Assembly: GCA_943912265.1 (NCBI GenBank)
Contig: CALTTS010000001.1
Coordinates: 62,001 to 126,000, forward strand
Reading direction: 5' to 3'
Source: an uncultured Xanthomonas sp.
GTDB lineage: Bacteria > Pseudomonadota > Gammaproteobacteria > Xanthomonadales > Xanthomonadaceae
Length of the DNA stretch: 64,000 bases
Under the pieces are notes generated by a model. That model saw nothing but the letters and a program-made list of their open reading frames with translations. It made no database searches and was not told the origin of the DNA. This document shows, piece by piece, positions 38,683 to 49,573 of this stretch (its first letter is position 1; each line of letters starts with the position of its first letter). Made by a program: the position numbers and the translations under genes.

Positions 38683-39480
38683 TTACGGGGACAGCACGCG
38701 GAAGGCGAGCGTGTAGCTGTGGCTGTATTCGGGCACCGGCGCATCGGCCGGCGCGGCGCCGCGGTGGCGCGACAGCGCCAGCCAGGTGCCGGACTGGCGC
38801 GGGGTGAACGCCACCTTGCCCTGCGCGTCGCTGCTCAGCGTCTCGACGTGCGGCTTGCGGTCGGAACCCCACACCGCCTCGGTGATCTCGACCGTCTGCC
38901 CGGCCAGCGGCCTGCCGTCGTACTGCACGCGGAACTCGAAGGGTTCGCCGACGTACAGGTCGTCCGGGTGGCTCAGCGGCACGAATTCCAGCCCCGTGCC
39001 GCGCGGCGCCAGCGCGGCACGGTCCGGTGCGCCGACGCTGACGTAGGTTTCGGCCAGGGTCAGGGACTGGAAGTCGGCGATCACCTTGGCGCCCGCGGGG
39101 ATCTTCACCGCCGGGTCGCGGGTGCTCGCGCGCTTGCCGCCGCTTTCCCAGGTGCGGAACAGCGCACCCAGGCGCGGGCCGGTGCTCAGGCGATAGGTGC
39201 CCTTGGCATCGGCGGGCAAGGTGTATTCGGCCACGGTGCGGGTCTTCATCACGTGGACCGCGTCCGGTGCGGCCTGCGTCCCGGACGGGGCGGTGATGGC
39301 GAAACGGCTGCCGTCGAAGGCCACCTCAGGCACAAAGAAGGTTTCGGCGAAGGCGGCGTCCAGCGCGACGGTCTGGCCGGCGCGCGGCGCGAAGTCGCTC
39401 GGGGCGAGATAGGGCGTGTGGGCGGACGCGGAATGCACGACGCCCCAGGACAAGGCGCCGGCCAGCAGCAGCGATCTCAT
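38683..39480 (-). CDS. DUF4198-family periplasmic protein
   Basis: A 265-residue exported protein with a signal ending at ASA (after residue 20), so His21 becomes the mature N-terminus (HTPYLAPSDF). Proteins of this type (DUF4198/NikM-like) may bind metal through such an N-terminal His. The rest is two beta-sandwich-like parts, the second with GEPFEFRVQYDGRPLAG. It is the first gene before the EF-hand and receptor genes and lies behind the Fur-like box at 39558-39577. This supports an iron or other metal uptake role, but no substrate can be named. Confidence 0.85.
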   Translation of the reverse strand: MRSLLLAGALSWGVVHSASAHTPYLAPSDFAPRAGQTVALDAAFAETFFVPEVAFDGSRFAITAPSGTQAAPDAVHVMKTRTVAEYTLPADAKGTYRLSTGPRLGALFRTWESGGKRASTRDPAVKIPAGAKVIADFQSLTLAETYVSVGAPDRAALAPRGTGLEFVPLSHPDDLYVGEPFEFRVQYDGRPLAGQTVEITEAVWGSDRKPHVETLSSDAQGKVAFTPRQSGTWLALSRHRGAAPADAPVPEYSHSYTLAFRVLSP

Positions 39481-39557
39481 GCGGTGATCCCCGGATAGTG
39501 AAGAGTGGATCGCTGGCCGCCGCCGGAGCAGGTGCTGGCTGGACGGCGATTCTGGTT

Positions 39558-39577
39558 CAAACGAGAATGGTTTGCAA
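39558..39577 (-). promoter_or_regulatory. Fur-box-like site upstream of DUF4198 gene
   Basis: On the minus strand TTGCAAACCATTCTCGTTTG, 78 bp upstream of the DUF4198 start. It matches the bfd-upstream site (41073-41092) at 17 of 20 positions, with the block CATTCTCGTTTG identical; the block resembles the right half of the Fur consensus. Confidence 0.65.
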
Positions 39578-39721
39578 CAACAAGTGGCGGCCGTGTGCCG
39601 GCCGGGACGCGCGCCGGCCATGCGTCGGGAAATTCCTGTGGCGCGTGGTGCAGGTTTCGGGCTGCGCGGGCGGTTCTTACGCGGGCATGTTCGAGTGTGC
39701 CGACCAGTGGAGGAGCAAGCG

Positions 39722-39943
39722 ATGGAAATCCGGGAATCCGGAACGGGATTCGAGGTGCTCGGGCCCGCCTATTGCGAGGTTTACCCGACCCGGTTCGGCG
39801 CCTTGCTGGGCGCTTTCCGTCTGGCCGCCAGACGTGCCCGGTTCAGCGGCCGTGCGGTGGAAGTCAGGCTGCCTGTCGCCTGGGGCAGCGAGGTGATCGT
39901 CATGCCGGAAGCGGCGCAGAGAATCCTCGATGCTCCGGCCTGA
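39722..39943 (+). CDS. Small hypothetical protein
   Basis: A 73-residue protein starting MEIRESGTGFEVL. The ATG is preceded by GGAGGAG six bases away, one of the best ribosome sites in the window, which supports a real gene. No signal peptide or membrane segment; a short beta-alpha-beta pattern with an Arg-rich helix (FRLAARRARF). No family recognised. It is divergent from the Fur-controlled DUF4198 gene and shares that 241-bp gap, so it could be co-regulated. Confidence 0.6.
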   Translation: MEIRESGTGFEVLGPAYCEVYPTRFGALLGAFRLAARRARFSGRAVEVRLPVAWGSEVIVMPEAAQRILDAPA

Positions 39944-40029
39944 TTCGCCGATGGCGAACCAGACGGGGCGAGGTGTGGGGCCGTCCGGGTGACGGCGGCT
40001 CGGCGATGGCCGGGATGACGTGTCTGCGG

Positions 40030-40056
40030 GCCGATGCAGCGGCCCGCTGCATCGGC
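40030..40056. repeat. 12-bp perfect hairpin after the small gene
   Basis: GCCGATGCAGCG and CGCTGCATCGGC with a 3-nt loop, 87 bp after the small gene's stop. No U tract on either side; a possible terminator or RNA-stabilising element. The rest of 39944-40203 shows no gene. Confidence 0.45.
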
Positions 40057-40203
40057 GCGGCGGGTGGATTGCGGCAGCGGCGAATGGCCGGGTCGAGCGG
40101 GGGATCGGCAGTAATCCGTCCGCCGGGAGCGAATCGCCGTTTGGCTTGCCGCCACGGGATGCAGGGAAGTTCCCGCGCCATTACCGTTACGGATTGCGGG
40201 CAC

Positions 40204-40247
40204 AAAAAAGCCCGGAAGCCTTGGTATTGCTGGCGTTTCCGGGCTTT
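40204..40247 (-). terminator. Rho-independent terminator of tRNA-Met
   Basis: On the minus strand AAAGCCCGGAA pairs with TTCCGGGCTTT and is followed by TTTTTTG-type U run (CTTTTTTGTG). It lies 25 bp after the tRNA 3' end. Confidence 0.85.
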
Positions 40248-40271
40248 CGTGGTCCTCGTCGGACCTGCAAA

Positions 40272-40348
40272 TGGTGGCTACGGGTGGACTCGAACCACCG
40301 ACCCCAGCATTATGAGTGCTGTGCTCTAACCGGCTGAGCTACGTAGCC
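40272..40348 (-). tRNA. tRNA-Met (CAT), elongator
   Basis: The 77-nt cloverleaf reads GGCTACGTAGCTCAGC at the 5' end and ends in encoded CCA. The acceptor GGCTACG pairs with CGTAGCC, the anticodon loop is CTCATAA with CAT, and the T arm contains GTTCGAGTCC. The first pair is G-C, unlike initiator tRNA, and the sequence closely follows the E. coli elongator tRNA-Met, so Ile2 is unlikely. It is divergent from rppH. Confidence 0.97.
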
Positions 40349-40470
40349 TGGGCGAATTTCGAATTATCCAAGGCGTGCGTGCGAGTGTCAATCATGCCGG
40401 TGCCGCTGCTTGTGGCGGGGAAGGCGGCATGGCAGAGTCGTCGCCAGTAGATTTTTCGAGGGTCCGCATC

Positions 40471-41076
40471 GTGATCGATCCGGACGGATACAGGCCCAAC
40501 GTCGGCATCGTGCTCATGCGCGGGGACGGCCGCTTGTTCTGGGCACGCCGCGTGCGCCGGGATGGCTGGCAGTTCCCGCAAGGCGGCATGAACACCGACG
40601 AGACGCCGGTGGAAGCCATGTACCGCGAACTGCAGGAGGAGACCGGGCTGCTGCCCGAGCACGTGGAAGTGCTCGGCTCCACGCCGGGCTGGCTGCGCTA
40701 CCGGTTGCCGAGCCGTGCCATCCGCCGCAACGAACGCCAGGTGTGCATCGGCCAGAAGCAGGTCTGGTTCCTGCTGCGCCTGGTCGGCGACGAGGCGGCG
40801 GTGCAGCTGGATTCGACCGACGAGCCGGAGTTCGACCACTGGTGCTGGGTCGATTTCTGGTATCCGGTCGAACACGTGGTGATGTTCAAGCGCGGCGTGT
40901 ACGCGCGGGCCCTGCGCCATCTGGCCCCGTATGCGGAGTCGGTGGCGACGGGCCCGATCCCGACCATGCCGGCCAGCGCGCAGCAGGCGTGGATGCCCGG
41001 CAGCAGCGCCGGCGACGAGCGCCCGCGCCGGCCGCCGCGGGGCCGGGCATGGCGGCCCCGCAAGACGGGGAATTGA
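40471..41076 (+). CDS. rppH: RNA pyrophosphohydrolase
   Basis: RppH removes pyrophosphate from the 5' triphosphate end of mRNA and so opens it to RNase E decay. The chosen start is GTG, giving [12 protein letters not shown], the standard family N-terminus; an ATG 14 codons upstream (40429) would add residues not seen in the family. The Nudix box starts at [17 protein letters not shown] and runs to [20 protein letters not shown] and [12 protein letters not shown] are conserved. The 201-residue protein has a Pro/Arg-rich tail of 40 residues. The stop overlaps the Fur-like box of bfd. Confidence 0.95.
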   Translation: MIDPDGYRPNVGIVLMRGDGRLFWARRVRRDGWQFPQGGMNTDETPVEAMYRELQEETGLLPEHVEVLGSTPGWLRYRLPSRAIRRNERQVCIGQKQVWFLLRLVGDEAAVQLDSTDEPEFDHWCWVDFWYPVEHVVMFKRGVYARALRHLAPYAESVATGPIPTMPASAQQAWMPGSSAGDERPRRPPRGRAWRPRKTGN

Positions 41077-41092
41077 CAATCATTCTCGTTTG
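41073..41092 (+). promoter_or_regulatory. Fur-box-like site upstream of bfd
   Basis: TTGACAATCATTCTCGTTTG, 51 bp upstream of the bfd start and overlapping the rppH stop. ACAATCATTCTC is close to the Fur consensus core, and 17 of 20 positions match the site at 39558-39577. Confidence 0.72.
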
Positions 41093-41143
41093 TAGTGAAG
41101 TTGCGCGCGTGGCATTCCCGCCATGTGGGTTCCATCGAGCGCC

Positions 41144-41353
41144 ATGTACGTCTGCATTTGCAACGGAGTCACCGACAGCCAGATCCGGGCCGCGGCCGAG
41201 GCCGGGTGCGAGACCGTGTCCGAGCTCATCATGCGCACCGGGTGCGGCAGCAACTGCGGCGGCTGCCTGGAAACGGCCGGGCAGATGCTGGCCGAGGCGC
41301 GCGGGGTGCGCGCGCTGCCGTTGCCGGTGCTGAATCTGGCGGCCGCGGCCTGA
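41144..41353 (+). CDS. bfd: Bacterioferritin-associated ferredoxin
   Basis: A 69-residue [2Fe-2S] protein that docks on bacterioferritin and reduces its core so that iron can leave. The cluster ligands are in MYVCICNGV and GCGSNCGGC. The ATG giving MYVCICNG is the family start; an in-frame ATG seven codons upstream is less likely. The Fur-like box upstream fits the known rise of Bfd under iron starvation. bfr follows 101 bp downstream on the same strand and may have its own promoter. Confidence 0.95.
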   Translation: MYVCICNGVTDSQIRAAAEAGCETVSELIMRTGCGSNCGGCLETAGQMLAEARGVRALPLPVLNLAAAA

Positions 41354-41454
41354 CCTGGCGCAGGCGCGGCCTGCGGATCGACTTCATTCGCATTTCCCGG
41401 GGCAAACCGCCCTTCGGCTAAAGTGGCCCGACCTCATTGCCCGGAGCCACGCCG

Positions 41455-41897
41455 ATGAAAGGCGACGCGAAGATCGTCGGATTCCTCAACAAGGTCCTGT
41501 TCCACGAACTGACCGCGATCAACCAGTACTTCCTGCACGCCAAGATGCTGAAGAACTGGGGGCTGGACGAACTGGCCGGCCACGAATACCACGAGTCGAT
41601 CGACGAGATGAAGCATGCGGACCGGCTGGCCGACCGCATCCTGTTCCTGGAGGGCCTGCCCAATTTCCAGGCGCTGGGCAAGCTGCGCATCGGCGAGAAT
41701 CCGCGCGAGCTGCTCGAATGCGACCTCGCCCTGGAGATGGACCTCCTGCCGGTGCTGCGCGAGGGCATCGCGCAGGCCGAGGCGGCCGGCGATTACGTCA
41801 GCCGCGACCTGATGACCGACATCCTCGAGTCCGAGGAAGAGCACGTGGACTGGCTGGAGACCCAGCTGGACCTGATCGGCCGGATCGGCGAGCCCAA

Positions 41898-41925
<28 letters not shown>
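41455..41925 (+). CDS. bfr: Bacterioferritin
   Basis: A 156-residue haem-containing ferritin that oxidises Fe2+ and stores it in a 24-subunit shell. All ferroxidase ligands are in place: Glu18, Glu51, His54, Glu94, Glu127 and His130; Met52 is the haem ligand. CCGGAG precedes the ATG. The last 28 bp overlap the 3' end of the convergent hybrid kinase gene, so antisense interference between the two messages is possible. Confidence 0.97.
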
Positions 41926-44423
<2,498 letters not shown>

Positions 44424-44426
44424 CGC

Positions 44427-46121
44427 TCAGAGCACCGCGTTGTGGAAGTCGAACTGCAGCTCCTGCCCGACCGACTGCACCAGGTTGCCCTGGATGAAGT
44501 CGATGCCGTCCATCCACATCGTGGCGGCCGCCTGCGGGTCCTCGATCTGCTGGCCGATCACCTGCATGCCGCGGCCGTGGACGTTCTGGATGATGGCCAG
44601 CATTTCCTCGCGCAGGCCCTTGTGCGCATAGGCGCCGGCGTAGCGGCCGGTGAGCCGCACGTAGGCCAGCGGCAACTGGCCGAGCAGGGCCAGCCCGTCC
44701 TCGCCGGCCTCGAACTGGCTCAGGCAGAAGCGCACCCCGGCCGGCGCGAGCCGCGCGCAGAACGCGCCGATGGCGACCGAGTGGATCGCCGCGTCGGCCA
44801 GGCGCAGGTCGATCACCAGCGAGTCGCCGGGGATGCCGCGTTCCTGCAGCGACTGCAGCACCCAGGCCGGATAGGCGTCGCCGGACAGGGTGCGCGGGGA
44901 TTGCGAGACGAACAGGCGCAGCGGCTGCCCGCCGGCCAGCTTCTGGCCGAGCATGGTCAGCGCGTGGTCCATCACCTGCTGGTCGATGTCGGCGATGCGG
45001 CCGGCGGCCTCGGCGGCCGGGAGCACCTGGCCGGCGGTCAGCAGGGTGCCGTCGCTCTGGCGCATGCGCAGCAGCACCTGGTACTGGGCCTGGTCGCCGC
45101 CGGCCACCGAGACGATGGGCTGGTAGGCCAGTTCGATCTGGCCGTCGACGAAGGAAATCTTCTCCACCGCCTCGTTGCCGCGGGGCGGCTCGTAGGCGGC
45201 GATGCCGGACGGCTGCAGGCGCGCCTGCAGGGCGGCGCGCTCGGTCGCCTCGAGCACGGCCTCGGCCGACGCGGCGCCGTGCGAGAGCGCGGCGTAGCCG
45301 ACCGCGCTGCGCAGCTGCACGGTCTCCTCGTCGCGGGCGACGAACACGTGGCGGGACAGCTTCTCGCGCAGCTCGCGGGCGAAGCCGGGCAGCGCGGTCT
45401 CGTCGTCCATCCGCGCCAGCACCAGGAAGCTGTTGTCGTTCAGGCGGGTGGCCGGGTGCGGCGCGACGGCGCGGGCGATCTGGCGCCCGGCCTCGGTCAT
45501 CAGGCGCTCGAACGCGGCATAGCCGTAGCGCTCGCGCAGGCCCAGCGCGCTGGCGATCTCGACGAAGAACACGCCGCCGCCGGCCTTGTCCTTCAGCGCG
45601 TCGCCGATCATCCGCAGCAGGTGCGGGCGGATGAACAGGCCGGTGTCCGGGTGGCTGGTGGCCGCCTGGTGCGGGGCCGAGGCCTGCGCCTGCGCGCGTG
45701 CGCGCTGGATGCGGTTGGAGATCGCCGCGATCAGGTGGCGCGGCCGGATCGGCTTGGTCAGCACGTCGTCGGCGCCGATGTCCAGCGCCTCGAACTGGCG
45801 TTCCGGGTCCACGTCGCCGGTGAGGAACACGATCGGCAGCATCTGCTGGCCGGGCTGCTGGCGGATCAGCGTGGTCAGGCGCATGCCGTCGATGTCGGGC
45901 ATGTGCAGGTCCATCAGCACCAGGTCGGGCTTGTGCGCGCGGATCGCGTCGAGCACGCCGGCCGCTTCGGTCTGCAGGGTGGCCTCGATGCCGGCGCCGC
46001 TGAGCACGCTCTGCGCGAACAGCGCCTGCGACCGGTCGTCCTCGACCACCAGCACGCGATACGGTGCCGACTCCTCCGTGGCGGGCGTTCCTGGGCTGGT
46101 TTCGTCCGGCGATTCGGTCAT
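44427..46121 (-). CDS. Response regulator with degenerate GGDEF and EAL domains (FimX-like)
   Basis: A 564-residue protein: REC domain (about 20-140) with phospho-Asp71 in LMDLHMP, a GGDEF-like domain (about 165-300) and an EAL-like domain (about 315-560). The GGDEF motif is replaced by LNDNSF and the EAL motif by QVL (YQVLLRMR), so neither synthesis nor hydrolysis of c-di-GMP is expected; a receptor or scaffold role, as in FimX and type IV pili, is more likely. The hybrid kinase encoded just downstream is the likely phosphodonor. A DUF4126 remnant lies 25 bp upstream. Confidence 0.9.
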   Translation of the reverse strand: MTESPDETSPGTPATEESAPYRVLVVEDDRSQALFAQSVLSGAGIEATLQTEAAGVLDAIRAHKPDLVLMDLHMPDIDGMRLTTLIRQQPGQQMLPIVFLTGDVDPERQFEALDIGADDVLTKPIRPRHLIAAISNRIQRARAQAQASAPHQAATSHPDTGLFIRPHLLRMIGDALKDKAGGGVFFVEIASALGLRERYGYAAFERLMTEAGRQIARAVAPHPATRLNDNSFLVLARMDDETALPGFARELREKLSRHVFVARDEETVQLRSAVGYAALSHGAASAEAVLEATERAALQARLQPSGIAAYEPPRGNEAVEKISFVDGQIELAYQPIVSVAGGDQAQYQVLLRMRQSDGTLLTAGQVLPAAEAAGRIADIDQQVMDHALTMLGQKLAGGQPLRLFVSQSPRTLSGDAYPAWVLQSLQERGIPGDSLVIDLRLADAAIHSVAIGAFCARLAPAGVRFCLSQFEAGEDGLALLGQLPLAYVRLTGRYAGAYAHKGLREEMLAIIQNVHGRGMQVIGQQIEDPQAAATMWMDGIDFIQGNLVQSVGQELQFDFHNAVL

Positions 46122-46146
46122 CTGCGGTTCCCGTGTGATGCCGCGA

Positions 46147-46737
46147 TTATGCGCCGGGCGGTGCCGCCAGGCGACGCATGCCGCGCGCGAAGGCCCGCCA
46201 CAGCCACCACGTGGCGCCGGCGATGGCCAGCCCCAGCCCGAGCACGAATGCGGCGGCCAGCAGCGGATGGGCGACCAGCAGGGCCAGCCCGCCGGTCACG
46301 GCGACGTACTCGGTGGCCGAGGCCAGCCAGTTGCTGGCCGGTTCCGGCGAGGTGTTGAGCAGGGCGCGGGTGCCCGACTTGAGCACGTGGCTGGTCAGCG
46401 CCACGCCGGCCCCGGCGGCCAGCGCGCCGGCCCCGAGCTGGCCGTCCGGCGACAGCGTGGCGGCGGCGAGGAAGGCGCCGGCGGGGATCCGCGCCAGGGT
46501 CTGCAGCAGGTCCCAGACCGAGTCGACGCCGGGGATCTTGTCGGCGAGGAACTCGGCCAGCGCCAGCGCGCCGCAGGTGCCCAGCACCCACCACGATTCG
46601 GTCGGCTGCAGCGCGGCCGGCAGGTCCACTCAGCCGAGCAGGCCGGCCAGGCCGACGCCGAACACGGTCAGGTAGGCGCGGATGCCGGCCATCCATGCCA
46701 GCAGCAGGCCGATGACGAACAGGTGCGCTGGGCTCAT
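46147..46737 (-). pseudogene. DUF4126 membrane protein interrupted by in-frame TGA
   Basis: From ATG at 46737 the frame encodes MSPAHLFVIGLLLAWMAG and then FGVGLAGLLG, stops at TGA (46632-46630), and continues in the same frame with GTG GAC CTG into a typical DUF4126 body (LEFLADKIPGVDS-like: LAEFLADKIPGVDSVWD). The N-terminal helix and the body belong together; the stop sits where a Trp codon (TGG) would suit. A protein from GTG 46629 (160 residues) would lack the first helix. Options are a recent nonsense mutation, read-through, or a base-call error. Confidence 0.75.
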
Positions 46738-46916
46738 CGCGAGGGCTCCGCAGGTCGGTACGGCAGTCGGAGGGACGGGTGTTTGCGGGCTAGTGTGCAC
46801 CAAGCGTCCCGCCGCGCGCTGGCCGGCGCCGCCGCCGGCGTGGCTTACACTCGGCCTTCCCCGTGGACGCCGCGAACCCCGCCGATGCCCCTGGACCGCC
46901 TGGAAATCCCGCCGCG

Positions 46917-47657
46917 ATGAGCGGCCCGTCGCCGCATTACCGGATCGTCGCGCACCGCCCCGTCCACGGGCGGCTGTGGATGCTGCTGGTCGTGCTGGCC
47001 TGGGCGCTGTCGCTGCTGGGCACGTGGTGGCTGGCCAGCCGCCACGCCGCGCCCGGGCTGGCGCAGGCCCGGGCGGAGGCGCGTGCCGGCCAGCAGGCGC
47101 TGCAGGCCGAGCGCAGCCGCGTGGCCGGCCTGCTGCAGCGCCAGGCCACGCTGGAACGGTCCGACCGGATCAGCCGCGCGGCCAACGTCGAGATCCAGAA
47201 CTCGCTGGCCGAGCGCGAGGAGGAGATCGCCGGCCTGCGCGCCGACGTGGCCTTCTACGAACGGCTGGTGGGCGCGACCGGCCAGCGCAAGGGCCTGAGC
47301 GTGCACGCGGTCGAGTTCGCGCCCGAGGCCGGCGGCACCTGGCACTACCGGGCGGTGCTGACCCAGACCCTCAACCGCGGCGCGATCAGCACCGGCCAGA
47401 TGAGCCTGGCCGTGGAAGGCGTGCGCGCCGGCAAGCTGGTCCGCATCGGCTGGGACGAACTGCACCAGCGCCGCGGCGTGCCGGGGCAGGACTATTCGTT
47501 CCGCTATTTCCAGCAGCTGGAAGGCAGCGTGATGCTGCCGGCCGGGTTCGTGCCGCAGCGGGTGAGGGTGAGCCTGCGCGGCGGCGACCCGGTGGACCAG
47601 TCATTCCCGTGGACGCGGTCCGACCAGGGCCGCACCGACGACAACGGAGGCAGATGA
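46917..47657 (+). CDS. DUF6776-like membrane coiled-coil protein
   Basis: A 246-residue protein with one membrane helix (about 22-42), a periplasmic coiled coil (about 50-110, rich in Ala/Arg/Gln) and a C-terminal beta domain (YRAVLTQTLNRG, VRVSLRGG). It precedes a bactofilin gene, with which it overlaps or abuts, suggesting work on a cell-envelope scaffold. The ATG giving MSGPSPHYRIVAHR was chosen; an earlier in-frame start adds only a Pro/Ala tail. The function is unknown. Confidence 0.75.
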   Translation: MSGPSPHYRIVAHRPVHGRLWMLLVVLAWALSLLGTWWLASRHAAPGLAQARAEARAGQQALQAERSRVAGLLQRQATLERSDRISRAANVEIQNSLAEREEEIAGLRADVAFYERLVGATGQRKGLSVHAVEFAPEAGGTWHYRAVLTQTLNRGAISTGQMSLAVEGVRAGKLVRIGWDELHQRRGVPGQDYSFRYFQQLEGSVMLPAGFVPQRVRVSLRGGDPVDQSFPWTRSDQGRTDDNGGR

Positions 47658-48091
47658 TGTTCGGAAGCAAGTCCGGCGGGCGCGAAGGGCGCCTGCTCGA
47701 TACCCTGGTCGGCGCGCACGCGGTGATCCGCGGCGACGTGACCTTCTCAGGCAAGCTCTACGTGGAAGGCCGCATCGTCGGCCGGGTGCTGGCCGAGGAC
47801 GGCCAGCAGGCGACCCTCACCCTGTCCGGCAAGGGCCGCATCGAGGGCGAGATCCGCGTGCCGGTGGTGGTGGTCGACGGCGAGGTGGTGGGTGACATCC
47901 ACGCCGGCGAGCGAATCGAGCTGACCGCGCGCGCGCGGGTGCAGGGCGACGTGCATTACCGCGTGGTGGAGATGAGCGCCGGCGCGCAGCTGAACGGCCG
48001 GCTGGTGCATGCCGCCGGCGCGCCGCTGGTAGCGCTGGCCGCCCCGGAATCCGCGGCGATCGCCACAGCGCCGGCCGCCGCCGCCCCTTGA
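47657..48091 (+). CDS. Bactofilin
   Basis: A 144-residue bactofilin: a short basic head, a right-handed beta-helix core (about 20-120: GDVTFSGKLYVEG, GKGRIEGEI, GEVVGDIHAGERIELTA) and an Ala-rich tail. Bactofilins polymerise into membrane-near filaments that place cell-wall enzymes. Two ATGs lie in tandem at 47654 and 47657; the second is six bases from GGAGG, so it is preferred. The upstream gene stops at 47657, so the two are coupled. Confidence 0.93.
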   Translation: MFGSKSGGREGRLLDTLVGAHAVIRGDVTFSGKLYVEGRIVGRVLAEDGQQATLTLSGKGRIEGEIRVPVVVVDGEVVGDIHAGERIELTARARVQGDVHYRVVEMSAGAQLNGRLVHAAGAPLVALAAPESAAIATAPAAAAP

Positions 48092-48121
48092 TTTGCCGGC
48101 CGATGCGCCCATCATGAGCCC

Positions 48122-48514
48122 ATGAGCACGATCGTCTCCCTGCCCACGCCCGCCGCCCCGTCCGCGCCCGGCTACCAGTCGCTGGAAAATCCGCTGGTGT
48201 TCACGCCGGCCGCCGCCGCCAAGGTGCGCGAGCTGATCCGCGAGGAAGGCAACGACGCGCTGGCACTGCGCGTGTACATCCAGGGCGGCGGCTGCTCGGG
48301 CTTCCAGTACGGCTTCGAGTTCGACGAGAACCGCGCTGACGACGACCTGGCGGTGGTCACCGGGGGCGTCACCCTGCTGGTCGATCCGCTCAGCCTGCAG
48401 TACCTGATGGGGGCCGAGGTGGACTACGCCGAGAGCCTGACCGGCGCCCAGTTCGTGATCCGTAACCCCAACGCGAGGACCACCTGCGGCTGCGGCAGCA
48501 GCTTCAGCGTCTGA
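48122..48514 (+). CDS. erpA: Iron-sulfur cluster insertion protein ErpA
   Basis: A 130-residue A-type carrier that passes Fe-S clusters to apoproteins. The three ligands are Cys58 (GGCSGF), Cys122 and Cys124 (TCGCGSSF). The first 22 residues are a low-complexity extension. It is 30 bp after bactofilin and on the same strand, so it may share that transcript, though bactofilin-erpA neighbourhood is common in xanthomonads. Confidence 0.95.
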   Translation: MSTIVSLPTPAAPSAPGYQSLENPLVFTPAAAAKVRELIREEGNDALALRVYIQGGGCSGFQYGFEFDENRADDDLAVVTGGVTLLVDPLSLQYLMGAEVDYAESLTGAQFVIRNPNARTTCGCGSSFSV

Positions 48515-48574
48515 TCCCGCCGCACGCCGCGGCCGCACTTGCGGCCGGCGGGTAGTCCGTTCAGGCTTGTGCGG

Positions 48575-49489
48575 ATGCTGGGTACCCATTCCGAAATCGC
48601 CGGTTTCGCGTTCGCCGCGTGTCCGCTCGACCGTTGCGACGCGCTGCGCGACCGCCCCGACGAACTGGCCCGGCGCTGGCCGTCCGCGCGCCTGCTGGTG
48701 CTCGACGAGGCCGGCGACGCCCTGTGCGGCGAGGACGGCCTGCCGCTGCCGTTGACCGGTGCCGACCTCGGCGGCGGCGGCCCGGGCACGGCGATCTTCC
48801 TCGGCGTGGAGGCCGGCGGCACGGCCTGGTTCTGCGTCGATGCGGCCGCGGTGGATGCGTCGGCGCCGCGGCACACCGGCCTGCGCCAGGCCGGGGCGGC
48901 GTGGCCGGCGGCGCTGGCCGGGGTGTTCGCCTATGCGCGCGGCATGTCGTGGTGGCAGGCCCGCACCCGCTACTGCGGCGTCTGCGGCGGTGGCATCGAG
49001 TTCCGCCGCGGCGGCTTCGTCGGCCATTGCGCGGGTTGCGGCAACGACCATTACCCGCGTGTCGATCCGGCCGTCATCGTTGCGGCCACGGACGGCGAGC
49101 GCTTGCTGCTGGGGCGGCAGGCCAGTTGGCCCGAACGCCGCTATTCGGTGATCGCCGGGTTCATGGAGCCGGGCGAGATGCCCGAGCAGACGGTGGCCCG
49201 CGAAGTGATGGAGGAAACCGGCGTGCGCATCCTGCGCTGCCGCTATCTGGCCGCGCAGCCGTGGCCGTTCCCCGGTGCCCTGATGCTCGGTTTCCAGGCG
49301 CAGGCCGAGCCCGACGAGCCGCGTGTCACCGGCGAGCTGGAGGACGCGCGCTGGGCCACGCTGGCGGACATCGGCGAAGCCCTGGCCCGCGGCGATGCCG
49401 ATCAGGATGCGCCATTGCGTTTGCCGCCGGCGTTGTCGATTGCCCGCTCGCTCATCGGGCATTGGTACCGCGCGCATTGCGGGCACTGA
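48575..49489 (+). CDS. nudC: NAD+ diphosphatase / NAD-cap decapping enzyme
   Basis: A 304-residue NudC. A zinc ribbon uses Cys134, Cys137, Cys152 and Cys155 (YCGVCGGG, HCAGCGN). The Nudix box runs from GFMEPGEMPEQTV to EVMEETG, and the NADH-pyrophosphatase mark SQPWPFP appears as AAQPWPFPG. It hydrolyses NAD(H) and removes NAD caps from RNA. The ATG giving MLGTHSEIAGF is preferred over a TTG 12 codons upstream. Confidence 0.95.
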   Translation: MLGTHSEIAGFAFAACPLDRCDALRDRPDELARRWPSARLLVLDEAGDALCGEDGLPLPLTGADLGGGGPGTAIFLGVEAGGTAWFCVDAAAVDASAPRHTGLRQAGAAWPAALAGVFAYARGMSWWQARTRYCGVCGGGIEFRRGGFVGHCAGCGNDHYPRVDPAVIVAATDGERLLLGRQASWPERRYSVIAGFMEPGEMPEQTVAREVMEETGVRILRCRYLAAQPWPFPGALMLGFQAQAEPDEPRVTGELEDARWATLADIGEALARGDADQDAPLRLPPALSIARSLIGHWYRAHCGH

Positions 49490-49573
49490 ACGTCTTCATC
49501 CGGCCGTCTCACGGTGCTTGCGTAAAGTGCGGCCTTGCCGCGCCTGATCGGGAACCGGAGAAGGTATCGCCCC

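Noticed and set aside
35021..38716. 1231-codon plus-strand frame opposite jetA, TonB receptor and EF-hand genes
   Set aside because: It crosses three minus-strand genes with clear families; its composition is typical of antisense frames in GC-rich DNA.
40272..40348. Attachment site for an integrated element at tRNA-Met
   Set aside because: No integrase gene and no repeat of the tRNA 3' end were found nearby.
44424..46121. Active diguanylate cyclase or phosphodiesterase
   Set aside because: Both catalytic motifs are replaced, so enzymatic activity was not assigned.
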